Below, piece after piece: positions 17,923 to 27,109 of a stretch of DNA of 64,000 bases. The first letter of the stretch is position 1. The number at the start of each line of letters is the position of its first letter. The notes beneath the pieces are model-generated. The model was not told the DNA's origin. It did not search any database and worked only from the letters and a program-made list of their open reading frames with translations. Position numbers and translations under genes: made by a program. The stretch comes from Streptomonospora nanhaiensis (GTDB taxonomy: Bacteria; Actinomycetota; Actinomycetes; Streptosporangiales; Streptosporangiaceae), in contig NZ_CP113264.1 of NCBI RefSeq assembly GCF_026642255.1, positions 2,232,001-2,296,000 on the forward strand, given 5' to 3'.

Positions 17923-18064
17923 CGTTCCTCCGTTTCAACGTTCGTCCACCAGTGTGACGAGCCGGGCTGACAGAACGCTGACAGAGTTCCCGCGCCCCGG
18001 GGCGGCCGTGCGGGGAGGCCCGCGGGGAGGGGCCTTCGGACACGGAGGGCCTAAACTCGTGCAG

Positions 18065-18655
18065 GTGATGAACACCCCGCCGTACGACGCCATTCCCGAC
18101 CCGGACCGGCCCCGGGGCGGCCCCGAACCAGGGGACGGGGAGGCCGCGCGGCTGCGGCCCCCGCAGAGCCGCGTGAGCAGCAGGGCGATCGGGGTGTGGA
18201 CCCTGAGGATCCTGTTCGGGTCGGTGTTCACCCTCGTCCTGCTCAGCGCTGTCGCCTGGGGCGCCTCGTCGCTCGGCTGGGCCTGGATCCCGTTCAGCGT
18301 GCAGGACAACGCGTGGCTGCTCCCTCTCGCCTACGGGGTGTACGCGCTGCTCAAGGTGGCGATCGTGCCGTCCTGGCGGTACAGGGTGCACCGCTGGGAG
18401 GTGGCCGGGGACATCATCTACACGCGGGTGGGCTGGATCAGCCGCACCTGGCAGCTGGTGCCCGTCAACAGGCTGCAGACCGTCGACCACACGCAGGGGT
18501 GGCTGGAGCGCGTGTTCGACGTTGCCACGCTGGAGGTGCAGACCGCCTCCTACGCGGGTTCGTCCACGATCGAGGGGCTGGACGCCGGGCAGGCGCGCCG
18601 CCTGAGCGAGGACCTCGCGGTGCGCGCCGGAGCGCTGAGGGACGACGCGACCTGA
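18065..18655 (+). CDS. Bacterial PH-domain membrane protein (YdbS-like)
   Basis: 196 residues. Proline-rich N-terminus, two membrane helices at about residues 42-66 and 76-96, then one bPH2 domain (VAGDIIYTRVGWISRTWQLV ... RLQTVDHTQGWLERVF). The GTG at 18065 lies seven bases after a -10-like TAAACT (18052-18057), consistent with leaderless translation; ATG 18068 is the next codon. Its stop overlaps the start of the YdbT-like partner (TGATG). YdbS/YdbT pairs have been linked in Bacillus to tolerance of membrane-active peptides; a similar envelope role here is inference. Confidence 0.85.
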   Translation: MMNTPPYDAIPDPDRPRGGPEPGDGEAARLRPPQSRVSSRAIGVWTLRILFGSVFTLVLLSAVAWGASSLGWAWIPFSVQDNAWLLPLAYGVYALLKVAIVPSWRYRVHRWEVAGDIIYTRVGWISRTWQLVPVNRLQTVDHTQGWLERVFDVATLEVQTASYAGSSTIEGLDAGQARRLSEDLAVRAGALRDDAT

Positions 18656-20898
18656 TGGGCACGGAGCAGGAGGACGGCGGTCGCGCCGAACAGCACGGGG
18701 AACGGTACGGGTCCGGGGCGCGCGGCGTCCCGGACGGGACCGGCCGCGGCCCGCAGGGGGGCCACGGCGCGCGGCCCGCGGAAGGGGACGGCGCGGCACG
18801 CGTTCTACCCGGGGAGGGCGTACCCGCGCACGGCGGTCCCGGGCCGGAGCCGCACCCGGCGCCCCCGCCCGAGGGGTCGGCCCCGGCCGGGGGCTGGGTC
18901 GCCCCGGGGAGCACGCCCGCGCCCCGGGACCCGGGGCGCGCGGCGGGGGGCGCGGTTCCGGCCGGCCCGCCGGCGGTGTACGGCACATCGGCCCAGGGCG
19001 CGGGGGGTCCGCCGCAGGGGTGGGACGACCGGTCCCGGACCGGCCCCGGCGCCGTGCCGGGGCACGGGCAGCCGGCTCCCGCTCCGGAGCCTCCCCGCAC
19101 GGCCACTACGTACGGAGCCCCGCCCCACGACGCCCCGCCCCAGGGCCCTCCGCCGTACGGCGCTCCTCCCGGGGGCGTCCCGTGGCACGGCCCCGCGCCC
19201 CACCCGGGCGCGCCCGGCGACGTGCCCCCGTACGGCGCCCCGCCGCACTCCGGGCCCCCGCACGGGGCGGCTCCGCGCGCCTGGTGGGGGCCCGCGCCGG
19301 CGGAGGGGCCGGAGGCCGGGGCCGCGCCCGGCGGACGGGCCCGGGACGCGGCGCCCTTCCTCGCGCCGGAGCGGGCGCGCCGGATCAGCCCCCGGAGCAT
19401 GGTCGTGGGCCCCATCAACCAGCTCAAGGGCCTCCTGGTGCCGATCGCCGCGGGACTGGTGCTGGGCGGGTTCAACGCCTGGGTGCTGGGCGCCACGGGC
19501 GCCACCGTCGTGGCGCTGCTCGTCGGCGGCTTCGTCACCTGGAGGACCACCCGCTACGAGGTCGGCGAGGACCGGCTGGAGATCCGCAAGGGGCTGATCA
19601 GGCGCTCCCGGCGCACGATCCCCCTCGAACGCGTCCGCGGCGTCGACGTCACCAGCACGCTGCTGCACCGTCTCCTCGGTGTCGCCGTGGTGCGCATCGA
19701 GGCCGCGGCCGGATCGGCCGCCGCGACCGAGGACGGCAAGCTGGACGCGGTGGCGGCGGACGAGGCCGAGCGCCTGCGCCGCGTCCTGCTGCACCGCAAG
19801 GCCGTCCTCACCGGGCAGGAGACCGGGCCCCGGGCGGCCCCTGGCGGCGGGGCCCCGGAGGCGGGGGAGGCGGCGCGGGGGGAGGCGCAGGCTCCGCCGG
19901 TCCCGGAGGACGACACCGTCACGTACTTCGCCATGCCGCGCTCCTGGTACCTGTACGGGGCGCTCAGCCTGGGGTACCTGCTCACCCCCTTCGCGGTCCT
20001 GGCCACCCTCTTCGGTACGGTCCAGCAGACGGCGGGAGAGCTGGCCAACGACTTCGTCGTGGACTGGGTCACCTCGTCGGACCGGGGCTTCCTCCTGGTG
20101 GCGGCCCTGGTCTTCGCGGGTGTGCTGGTGCTGCTGATGCCGGTGTTCGCCGTGGTCTCCTACGCCCTCACGCACTGGGGTTTCTCGCTCCGCGGGCGCG
20201 ACGGCTCCCTGGTCGCCGAGCGCGGGCTGTTCACCCGGCGCAGCGTCACGCTGGAGAGGCGCCGCATCCGCGGCCACGAGCTCCTGGACACCCCCCTCGA
20301 ACGCACGCGCGGCGCCGTGCGCCTGCGCGCCATCGTCACCGGCCTGGGCGACGCCGCCAACCGCGCCGTGCTGCTCCCGACCGGGCCCCGCCCCGTGGTC
20401 GAGGACGTGGTCGGCCGGGCGCTGGCCCTCTTCGGGGGCACCCTGAAGCGCCATCCGCGTGCTGCCCTGTTCCGGCGGCTCACGCGGGCCGTCGGACCGT
20501 TCGCCCTGGTGGCGGTGGTCGCCGCGGCCCTGGGGGCGGAGTGGCTCGCGGTGGCGGGCGCCGTGCTCGCCGTGCTGGGGATCCCCCTGGGCGTGGACCG
20601 CTACCGGGCCCTCGGCCACGGGTACGACGGCGAGCGGGTGAGCGTCCGCTCCGGTTCGCTGAGCCGGAGCCAGGCGACGGTGGAGCGCTCGGCGGTGATC
20701 GGCTGGACCTGGAGGCAGACCCTCTTCCAGCGGGGACCCTCCCTGGCCGACCTCCAGGTCACCGTGGGGGCGGGCGCGGGGGGCTACACCGTCCAGGACG
20801 CCTCGATCGGTGAGTCGGTGGCCTTCGCGGCGCAGGTCACCCCGGAGATGGTGCGACCGTTCCTGGAGGATCCCGGCGCGCCGGGGCACAAGGGCTGA
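18655..20898 (+). CDS. PH-domain membrane protein with proline-rich N-terminus (YdbT-like)
   Basis: 747 residues. The first about 240 residues are Pro/Gly/Ala-rich and disordered, with repeated PPYGAPP-like units. The YdbT core follows: paired membrane helices near 265-300, a bPH2 domain (YEVGEDRLEIRKGLIRRSRR), a second helix pair near 435-505 with another PH domain (LRGRDGSLVAERGLFTRRS), a third helix pair near 610-640, and a last PH-like domain (GYDGERVSVRSGSL). Each PH unit keeps the IPLERVRG-type motif. Translationally coupled to the YdbS-like gene. The long disordered head is not part of the usual family. Confidence 0.85.
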   Translation: MGTEQEDGGRAEQHGERYGSGARGVPDGTGRGPQGGHGARPAEGDGAARVLPGEGVPAHGGPGPEPHPAPPPEGSAPAGGWVAPGSTPAPRDPGRAAGGAVPAGPPAVYGTSAQGAGGPPQGWDDRSRTGPGAVPGHGQPAPAPEPPRTATTYGAPPHDAPPQGPPPYGAPPGGVPWHGPAPHPGAPGDVPPYGAPPHSGPPHGAAPRAWWGPAPAEGPEAGAAPGGRARDAAPFLAPERARRISPRSMVVGPINQLKGLLVPIAAGLVLGGFNAWVLGATGATVVALLVGGFVTWRTTRYEVGEDRLEIRKGLIRRSRRTIPLERVRGVDVTSTLLHRLLGVAVVRIEAAAGSAAATEDGKLDAVAADEAERLRRVLLHRKAVLTGQETGPRAAPGGGAPEAGEAARGEAQAPPVPEDDTVTYFAMPRSWYLYGALSLGYLLTPFAVLATLFGTVQQTAGELANDFVVDWVTSSDRGFLLVAALVFAGVLVLLMPVFAVVSYALTHWGFSLRGRDGSLVAERGLFTRRSVTLERRRIRGHELLDTPLERTRGAVRLRAIVTGLGDAANRAVLLPTGPRPVVEDVVGRALALFGGTLKRHPRAALFRRLTRAVGPFALVAVVAAALGAEWLAVAGAVLAVLGIPLGVDRYRALGHGYDGERVSVRSGSLSRSQATVERSAVIGWTWRQTLFQRGPSLADLQVTVGAGAGGYTVQDASIGESVAFAAQVTPEMVRPFLEDPGAPGHKG

Positions 20899-20954
20899 AC
20901 CCGCTCCGCGCCGGCGGGCGGCCCGGTCCCCCGCGCCGGGGCGGCCGGGAACGC

Positions 20955-20993
20955 CGGAGGGCGACCGTGCCGTGCGGCTCCGGTCGCCCTCCG
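20955..20993. terminator. Hairpin between PH-domain gene and sepH
   Basis: Perfect 13-bp stem CGGAGGGCGACCG (20955-20967) with CGGTCGCCCTCCG (20981-20993), 13-base loop, between convergent genes. Confidence 0.75.
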
Positions 20994-21039
20994 CCGAGGC
21001 GGGCCGGGGGTGTGGCCGCCCCCGGCGCCGTCAACGCGC

Positions 21040-22611
21040 CTACTCGTCCTTCTTGGACCCGAACATGATCTCGTCCCACGAGGGGACCGATGCGCGTCGG
21101 CCGCGGCCCTTGCGCTTGGCCGCGGCGCGGTCGTTGCTCCCGTTGGCGACCGCCGGCACGGCCGCGGGGCTCGCGGGCGCCTGGTCGGCGGCGCGGCGGG
21201 GGGTCCCGGTGTCGTTGAGGTCCATGGTGGCCCGGCGGCGCCGCGCGGCGGGCCGCGGCTGGGCCGGGGGATCGGCCGCCGGCGGTGCGGTGTCGGGTTC
21301 GGCGGCGCGTGCCGGACGGCCCTCCGGCGGCCACTCGGGGGCCGTGCGGCGCTCGGGGCGCGGGGGCCGCTCCTCCGCGCCGTGGTCCGCGTACGCCGCG
21401 GGCGCCGACGGCTCGGGCGCGGGGCGCCGGTCGGGCTCGGGGGCACGGGGCCCGGGTTCGGCGCGCGGCCCCCCGAAGGGGTGCTCGGGGCGCGTCCCGC
21501 CCGGGCGCTCCGCCCGGTCGTCCCACTCTCGGACGCGTTCGGTGGGCAGGCGGCCCGTGGGGCGGCGCTCGCCCTGGCGCTCGCCGGGGGCACGGTACTC
21601 CGAGTGGCGGCGCTCCTCCTCGCGGAGCCTGTCGGCGGGGTGTGCGTCGGACGGGCGGAACTCGGCGGGGCGGTGCTCCTCCGACCTGTACCGCGGCTCG
21701 CGGCGGGGGTCGCGGTCCGGGTCGGCGTCCCCGTCGCGGCCGTCCGCACGCTGACCGGGACGGCGGTGACCGGCCTGCTCCGAGCCGGGCACCTCGAACC
21801 GGCGCCGGCGCTCGTCGCGGACGGGGTCGCCGAACCGGTCGGTCTCGGGCCGGGCCGCCCGGACGGGGGGCAGCGGATCGTCGAGGGGTTCCTCCCGGGG
21901 CGCCCGGCGGGCCGGGGCGTGGTCGGGGCGCCGCTCCGCCGCCGACTGCGCGTCCATCCGGGGCATGTGCGCGGGGGCCTCGCTCCGGCGCGGTGCGAAG
22001 GGCGTCACGTTCGCGCCGGGGGCGGACGGCGCGTCCGGCTCCGGGGAGGAGAACCGCGCGGCCTCCTCGTCCGCGGGCACCACGCTGTTGTGTCTGGGCT
22101 CGTACAGCCAGTGGGCGACGCGCTCCTCGCTGCCGTGCAGGAAGACGAGCTTGAGCTGCCACGAGCGGTCCTCGCGCTTCCACGAGTCCCACACGGCGTC
22201 GCCGGTCTCCAGCTGGTGCGCGCCGATCCGCTTGGCGACCAGGTCGCCCAGGGAGGGGCCCGGTCCGGCGTCGCCGTGCGCCCGCACGGTCGCGCGCTGG
22301 GCCTGCTGGGCGATGTACTCGCGTTCCTGGAGGACGGGGCCCTCGAACCAGCGGACCCGTTCGATCGGTATGCCGGAGATCTCGGAGATGGCCTCCGCGG
22401 TCTCGCCGGACCGGATGCGGGCCTGGATTTCCTTGGGGCGCAACGGATTCTCCACTTCGATCTCGTACTGGCCGAGCCGGGAGAACTGGCCGCGGACTGC
22501 GGCGCGGAGACGGTCGTCGACGGGCAGCGTGAAACGGGTTCCACGGCCGGCGCTGGCGAGCACCAGGTAGGTGCCGTCCTCGCTCACGGCCACGAGGCGA
22601 AGCTCGTGCAT
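21040..22611 (-). CDS. sepH: Septation protein SepH
   Basis: 523 residues from ATG 22611, with ribosome site AAGGGAGG. The N-terminal about 165 residues are the conserved DUF3071 region beginning MHELRLVAVSEDGTYLVLAS. It includes a helix-turn-helix-like segment (RSGETAEAISEISGIPIERV) and the SWQLKLVFLHGSEERVAHWLYE block. The remainder is a long Arg/Pro/Glu-rich disordered linker ending in a basic GRRASVPSWDEIMFG tail. In Streptomyces SepH binds FtsZ and stimulates ring assembly during sporulation and growth. The C-terminal SWDEIMFG motif matches the conserved end of the family. Confidence 0.93.
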   Translation of the reverse strand: MHELRLVAVSEDGTYLVLASAGRGTRFTLPVDDRLRAAVRGQFSRLGQYEIEVENPLRPKEIQARIRSGETAEAISEISGIPIERVRWFEGPVLQEREYIAQQAQRATVRAHGDAGPGPSLGDLVAKRIGAHQLETGDAVWDSWKREDRSWQLKLVFLHGSEERVAHWLYEPRHNSVVPADEEAARFSSPEPDAPSAPGANVTPFAPRRSEAPAHMPRMDAQSAAERRPDHAPARRAPREEPLDDPLPPVRAARPETDRFGDPVRDERRRRFEVPGSEQAGHRRPGQRADGRDGDADPDRDPRREPRYRSEEHRPAEFRPSDAHPADRLREEERRHSEYRAPGERQGERRPTGRLPTERVREWDDRAERPGGTRPEHPFGGPRAEPGPRAPEPDRRPAPEPSAPAAYADHGAEERPPRPERRTAPEWPPEGRPARAAEPDTAPPAADPPAQPRPAARRRRATMDLNDTGTPRRAADQAPASPAAVPAVANGSNDRAAAKRKGRGRRASVPSWDEIMFGSKKDE

Positions 22612-23179
22612 CGCCCTCCCTTTCGCGTCCCGTCGAGGGTAGGTCCCGCGACCCGGTCCCCGCGTTCTCCAAGTCTGGTCGGCCGACAGCGGTTCGGCCA
22701 GTACCGCGCCCGGCATGTCCGAACTGTGCCCGCCTCCCGTTCCGTGGCACTGACCACGGTGGGAGCCGCCCCGGGTGCCGGGGCACTCACGGTCGCTTCC
22801 GCTGCCAATCTTGGCACGCTGAGCCTTCGGCGACCGGGAGCGATCGGGGGGAATGTCGCCGATCCCGTGCGAAGGCTCCGCGGTGATGGTATCCCGGGGC
22901 CCCTGAATCACCCCAGGTATGGGAAAAACTCCGATCTCGGCCCGGGGTCCGATCGGACGAAGCCCCTCTTCGGCAAACCGACACGCCGACCTATGCCGGA
23001 GAGTGATGCTTCTTATGTCTTGGCGTTATCGGAACCCGGGGCCCCTTAGGGTGAGTTATCCATCTATGAGCGAAATGTGATGTTTGGTGACTGTGGGGCT
23101 GTATGCCCCACCACACGCGCATCCCGCCAGTACGAGTTCCCGTCGCGCCCCGCGCGGCCGACGAAGGAGGGGCGACCGG
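22612..23179. other. Intergenic divergent region between sepH and an uncharacterised gene
   Basis: About 570 bp. It has a lower-GC stretch at about 22990-23100 (TTATGT, TTATCC, TATGAG) that probably carries the promoter of the rightward gene, and an inverted repeat GGTGAT...ATCACC with a GGGGCCCC centre at about 22882-22914. No gene supported. Confidence 0.5.
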
Positions 23180-24256
23180 ATGGGTCGGACCGGACACGAC
23201 GACGACAACGAGGCGGAGGAGGGCACCGGGAAGAAGAAGCGGATCGAACTGAGCGTCTCCCAGGTCGCGGGCGCCGGCGCCGCCACGCTCGCCGCCGCGA
23301 CCGCGGCCTCGTACCTCAACGTGTACGGCACGGTCGTCGGCGCCGCCGTCATGGCCACGCTCAGCACCCTGGTCAGCCCCCTCCTCCAGCACTGGTTCTC
23401 CCGCAGCGGCGAACAGGCCAGGCAGCTGGCGGGGAAGGCGGTCGGCCACACCGAGGCCGGACCCGTGGCGCCCGGGGCGCCCGTGGCCCCCTTCCCGGAG
23501 GAGATCTCCGAGTCGGGCCTGCTCAGGGAGGTCTCCGAGGCGGGCCCTCCCGACGGAGCGCCCCGCGACTTCGACGCCACCCGCACGATGGCCATGCCCG
23601 CACTGGGGGCGACCGACGACGGGACCGCCGCCTTCGGCGGCCCCGGGGACCCCGCGAACCGGGCCGGCGTCCCGGACGGGACCGCCCTGCTGCCCGCGGC
23701 GGACACCGGGGGCCGGGGCCGCGGCGGTTCCGGGGAGCGGGAGGGGGGCGGCCTCCGTCCGCGGCGCGGCTGGCGCTCCGTGGTGGTCCCGGCCGCCGCG
23801 GTGTTCGCTCTGGTGATGCTCGTGATCCTGCTGTTCGAGCTGTTCACGGGACGGTCGCTGACCGCCTGGACGCAAGGCGGCGAGGAGCCCACCTCGCCCA
23901 CCCTGTTCGGCGGTTCCAGCTCGGGCGCCCCGGCGCAGGAGGACGACCCCGGGACCGGGGAGACCACCGAGGACGAGCCCTGGACCACCGACCGGGAGCC
24001 GGGGACGGGAACGACCGGGACGACGCCCGAGCCGGACGCCCCCGCGACCGAGGAGCCCGAGGACGGCACCGGTGGCGGCGGGACGGGCGGCGACGGCGGC
24101 ACCGGTGGGACCACCGAGCCCACGGACCCGCCGGTCGAGGAGCAGGAACCCCAGGACCCGGGTACGCAGCAGCCCGACCCCGGGACCGGCGACGGCGGAG
24201 GACAGGGGGGCGGGGCCCCCGCCCCGGCGCCCGCCCCCGCGCCCCCCGCGGGCTGA
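23180..24256 (+). CDS. Uncharacterised two-segment membrane protein with acidic Pro/Thr-rich tail
   Basis: 358 residues. ATG 23180 has a strong ribosome site (GGAGG, 8 bases). A charged start (DDDNEAEEGTGKKKR) precedes an alanine-rich hydrophobic region (about 28-65) ending in a basic HWFSRSGEQARQ. A linker contains DATRTMAMPALG. A single strong helix (VVVPAAAVFALVMLVILLF, about 198-216) follows, then an exported tail of about 130 residues rich in Glu, Asp, Thr, Gly and Pro. No family recognised; the layout suggests a cell-envelope protein whose tail crosses the wall. Confidence 0.75.
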   Translation: MGRTGHDDDNEAEEGTGKKKRIELSVSQVAGAGAATLAAATAASYLNVYGTVVGAAVMATLSTLVSPLLQHWFSRSGEQARQLAGKAVGHTEAGPVAPGAPVAPFPEEISESGLLREVSEAGPPDGAPRDFDATRTMAMPALGATDDGTAAFGGPGDPANRAGVPDGTALLPAADTGGRGRGGSGEREGGGLRPRRGWRSVVVPAAAVFALVMLVILLFELFTGRSLTAWTQGGEEPTSPTLFGGSSSGAPAQEDDPGTGETTEDEPWTTDREPGTGTTGTTPEPDAPATEEPEDGTGGGGTGGDGGTGGTTEPTDPPVEEQEPQDPGTQQPDPGTGDGGGQGGGAPAPAPAPAPPAG

Positions 24257-24278
24257 CGGGCCCCCGGCACAGGACGAC

Positions 24279-24310
24279 GGCGGCGGGACCCCGCACGGGG
24301 CCCCGCCGCC
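24279..24310. terminator. Hairpin between convergent genes
   Basis: GGCGGCGGG/CCCGCCGCC and CCCC/GGGG stems separated by one mismatch, loop GCAC; 13 pairs in all. Confidence 0.65.
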
Positions 24311-24380
24311 CGTGTGCGGCGACGCGTGCCCCGGGCGGGAGGGAGCCGGGCCCCGGGGCCCGCACCGCGTCCCCGGTGCC

Positions 24381-25679
24381 TCAGCCGAGGACCCGCTCCA
24401 GGTAGTCGTTGCCGAACCGGCGCCCCGGGTCCACGCGGTCGCGCACCGCCAGGGCCTCGCCCAGGCGCGGGTAGACCTTCTCCAGGTAGGACCGGTCGCG
24501 CGTGTGCATCTTGCCCCAGTGCGGGCGCCCGCCCACCGACGTGAACACGGCCTCCATGTCGGCGAAGTACGCCTCGTGGGGGGTGCCCTTGTACACGTGC
24601 ACCGCGACGTACGCCGTGTCGCGCCCGTAGGCGGTCGACAGCCACACGTCGTCGGCCGGCGCGAACCGCACCTCCACCGGGAAGCTCACCCGGTGGTCGC
24701 CCCGGTCCACGATCCTGCGGGCCTCGCGCAGCACGTCCACCAGGTGCTCGGCGGGGATCGCGTACTCCATCTCGACGAACCGCACGTCGCGCACGGACGC
24801 GAACACCTTGTGCGACGTGTCGGTGTACCTGCGGGCCGACAGCGCCCGCGAGCTGATCCGGTTCACGGCGGGCACGAGCCGGGGGTGGCGCCGGCACACG
24901 CGGTTGACCCTCTCGAAGACCGTGTTGGACAGGAAGTCGTCGTCCAGCCACGTCCGGAAGCCGGACAGCGGCCGTGCCGGCCCGTCCGCGGTGTTGTTGC
25001 GCTTGGTGTTGGTGTTGCCGGTGTGCGGGAACCAGAAGAACTCGAAGTGCTCGTTGCCCGCACGCAGCTCGGGAAGCCTCTCCAGCACCTCGTCCAACGG
25101 CATCGGCTCCTCCCTCGCGTACAGCAGGAAGGCCGGGCGCACCGCCATCGTCAGCGCGGTGACCACGCCGAACGCGCCCAGCCCCACCCGGGCGGAGTGG
25201 AACAGCCCGGGGTCGCGGTCCGGGGAGCACTCGACCACGGAGCCGTCGGCGAGCACCATCTCCAGCCCGACCACCTGGGAGGCCAGGCCGCCCGAGTCCC
25301 GGCCGGTCCCGTGGGTGCCGGTCTGCACCGCTCCGGCCATGGTCTGCACGGCGATGTCGCCCATGTTGGCCAGGGCGACGCCGTGCTCGGCCAGCACGTC
25401 GTTGAAGTCGCACAGGGGAAGGCCCGCCTCGACCGTGGCGGTGCCCGCCTCCGGGTCGACCGAGCGCACCGCGGCCAACGAGGTGGGGGAGAGGAGGAGG
25501 CCGTCGGTGACCGCCACGTCGGTGAAGGAGTGGCCCGAACCGACCATGCGGACCCTCAGGCCCTCGTCGGCGGCCGAGAGGACCGCGGCGGCCACCGCCG
25601 CGGTGTCCCCGGGAGCCGCCGTGCGCCTCGGGCGCGCCTGGTAGGTGTCCGCCCATGTGTGCCACGACACATCTGTCAT
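24381..25679 (-). CDS. D-arabinono-1,4-lactone oxidase / L-gulonolactone dehydrogenase family
   Basis: 432 residues. PCMH-type FAD domain with RMVGSGHSFTDVAVTDG near residues 43-59, then the ALO domain, ending in the family's characteristic DPGRRFGNDYLERVLG. The enzymes oxidise aldono-1,4-lactones to ascorbate-type products or act on related polyols, using FAD. The histidine in GSGHS corresponds to the FAD-bound residue in ALO. Divergent from the ferrochelatase gene with a 148-bp gap. Confidence 0.93.
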   Translation of the reverse strand: MTDVSWHTWADTYQARPRRTAAPGDTAAVAAAVLSAADEGLRVRMVGSGHSFTDVAVTDGLLLSPTSLAAVRSVDPEAGTATVEAGLPLCDFNDVLAEHGVALANMGDIAVQTMAGAVQTGTHGTGRDSGGLASQVVGLEMVLADGSVVECSPDRDPGLFHSARVGLGAFGVVTALTMAVRPAFLLYAREEPMPLDEVLERLPELRAGNEHFEFFWFPHTGNTNTKRNNTADGPARPLSGFRTWLDDDFLSNTVFERVNRVCRRHPRLVPAVNRISSRALSARRYTDTSHKVFASVRDVRFVEMEYAIPAEHLVDVLREARRIVDRGDHRVSFPVEVRFAPADDVWLSTAYGRDTAYVAVHVYKGTPHEAYFADMEAVFTSVGGRPHWGKMHTRDRSYLEKVYPRLGEALAVRDRVDPGRRFGNDYLERVLG

Positions 25680-25827
25680 GCGGCGACATTACCCACTGGT
25701 CACTTCTGCCGCCAGGGGGGTCCTCCGCCGGGTGCTCCGCCCGCCGGGGGAGGGGAGGCCAAGACCACAGGGCGCTGATCCGGGGGGTCGCGCGAGGAGG
25801 TCCCGGAGAGCTGGTTTCATAAGGTCC

Positions 25828-26841
25828 ATGAGGCCTTACGACGCGTTTCTGCTGATCTCCTTCGGTGGCCCGGAGGGCGAGGACGAGGTCATCCCCTTCC
25901 TGGAGAACGTCACCCGCGGACGCAACATCCCCCGCGAGCGGCTGGCCGAGGTCGGAGAGCACTACTTCCTGTTCGGGGGCGTGAGCCCGATCAACCAGCA
26001 GTGCCGGGACCTGATCGCCGCGATCACCGACGACTTCTCCGCCAACGGGATCGACCTGCCCGTCTACTGGGGCAACCGGTTCTGGGCGCCGATGCTCACC
26101 GACACCCTCGCCGCGATGCGCGACGACGGCGTGCGCCGGGTGCTGGCCCTGCCCACCTCCGCGTACTGCAACTGGTCGAGCCGCACGGCCTACGAGGAGG
26201 ACATCGCCCGCGCCCGCGCCGCACTGGGGGAGGACGCCCCCGAGGTCGACCTGATCCGTCCCTTCTACGACCACCCCGGGTTCGTCGAGCCGCTGGTGGA
26301 GCACACCCTCGCGTCCCTGGACGCCCTCCCCGAGGACCAGCGCCGGGGCGCCCGCCTGCTCTTCTCCGCGCACTCCATCCCCATGGCGATGGCGCAGGAG
26401 AGCGGAGGTCCGGGGCAGGGGTTCGGCCCCGCGGGCGCCTACGGGGCGCAGCTCGCCGAGGTGGCCCGCCTGGTGGTGGACCGCCTCGACCGCGAGTACC
26501 CGTTCGAGGTCGTCTACCAGAGCCGCAGCGGCCCGCCGAGCCAGCCCTGGCTGGAGCCGGACGTCAACGACCGCATGGAGGAGCTCGCCGCCGAGGGCGT
26601 GCCCGCCGTGGTCGTCGTCCCGCACGGGTTCGTCTCCGACCACATGGAGGTCAAGTTCGACCTCGACGTCGAGGCGCGCGAGACCGCGCAGAAGCTGGGC
26701 ATCGGCTACGAGCGCGCGCTCAGCCCGGGCACGCACCCCGCGTTCGTCTCCATGGTGACCGACCTGGTCCGCGAGTACACCGGCGGGAAGGAACCCCGGA
26801 AGCTGGGCGCCCTCCCGCGCTGCGCCGGCTGCGACTGCTGA
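25828..26841 (+). CDS. hemH: Ferrochelatase (coproporphyrin III ferrochelatase, CpfC/HemH)
   Basis: 337 residues starting MRPYDAFLLISFGGPEG. The chelatase core is intact: catalytic histidine in SAHSIPM, the distal TSAYCNWSS and the VVPHGFVSDHMEVKFDLDVEA block with the conserved glutamate. The C-terminus ends in a cysteine-rich LPRCAGCDC, consistent with the [2Fe-2S]-binding cysteines of actinobacterial enzymes. In actinobacteria this enzyme inserts iron into coproporphyrin III in the coproporphyrin-dependent haem pathway (established for the group, not shown here). No other haem gene is in the window. Confidence 0.95.
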   Translation: MRPYDAFLLISFGGPEGEDEVIPFLENVTRGRNIPRERLAEVGEHYFLFGGVSPINQQCRDLIAAITDDFSANGIDLPVYWGNRFWAPMLTDTLAAMRDDGVRRVLALPTSAYCNWSSRTAYEEDIARARAALGEDAPEVDLIRPFYDHPGFVEPLVEHTLASLDALPEDQRRGARLLFSAHSIPMAMAQESGGPGQGFGPAGAYGAQLAEVARLVVDRLDREYPFEVVYQSRSGPPSQPWLEPDVNDRMEELAAEGVPAVVVVPHGFVSDHMEVKFDLDVEARETAQKLGIGYERALSPGTHPAFVSMVTDLVREYTGGKEPRKLGALPRCAGCDC

Positions 26842-26859
26842 ACTGCTCCGCGCCGGGAC

Positions 26860-26885
26860 GGGGCGGAGCGCCGGGCCTCCGCCCC
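26860..26885 (+). terminator. Hairpin after hemH
   Basis: Perfect 9-bp stem GGGGCGGAG / CTCCGCCCC with an 8-base loop, 18 bases past the stop. Confidence 0.6.
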
Positions 26886-27109
26886 CGGACGGCCCGCGGG
26901 GCCGGGCCCCGGCCCGCCCCGCGACGGTCCTGCCGCGCGTCGGCCCCGGGCCCCGGGCGCCGGCCCCGGACGCGGCCGGGGGCGCGCCGGTAGGTTGGGT
27001 AAACGCTGCTGACACCGCCCCTCTCCCGAGTCGACGGCGCCAGTGGCCGCCCAGGACCCGCCCGATAGGGTCTCACCGGATCACGAGTCGACGTTCAGGA
27101 GTATGTGTC

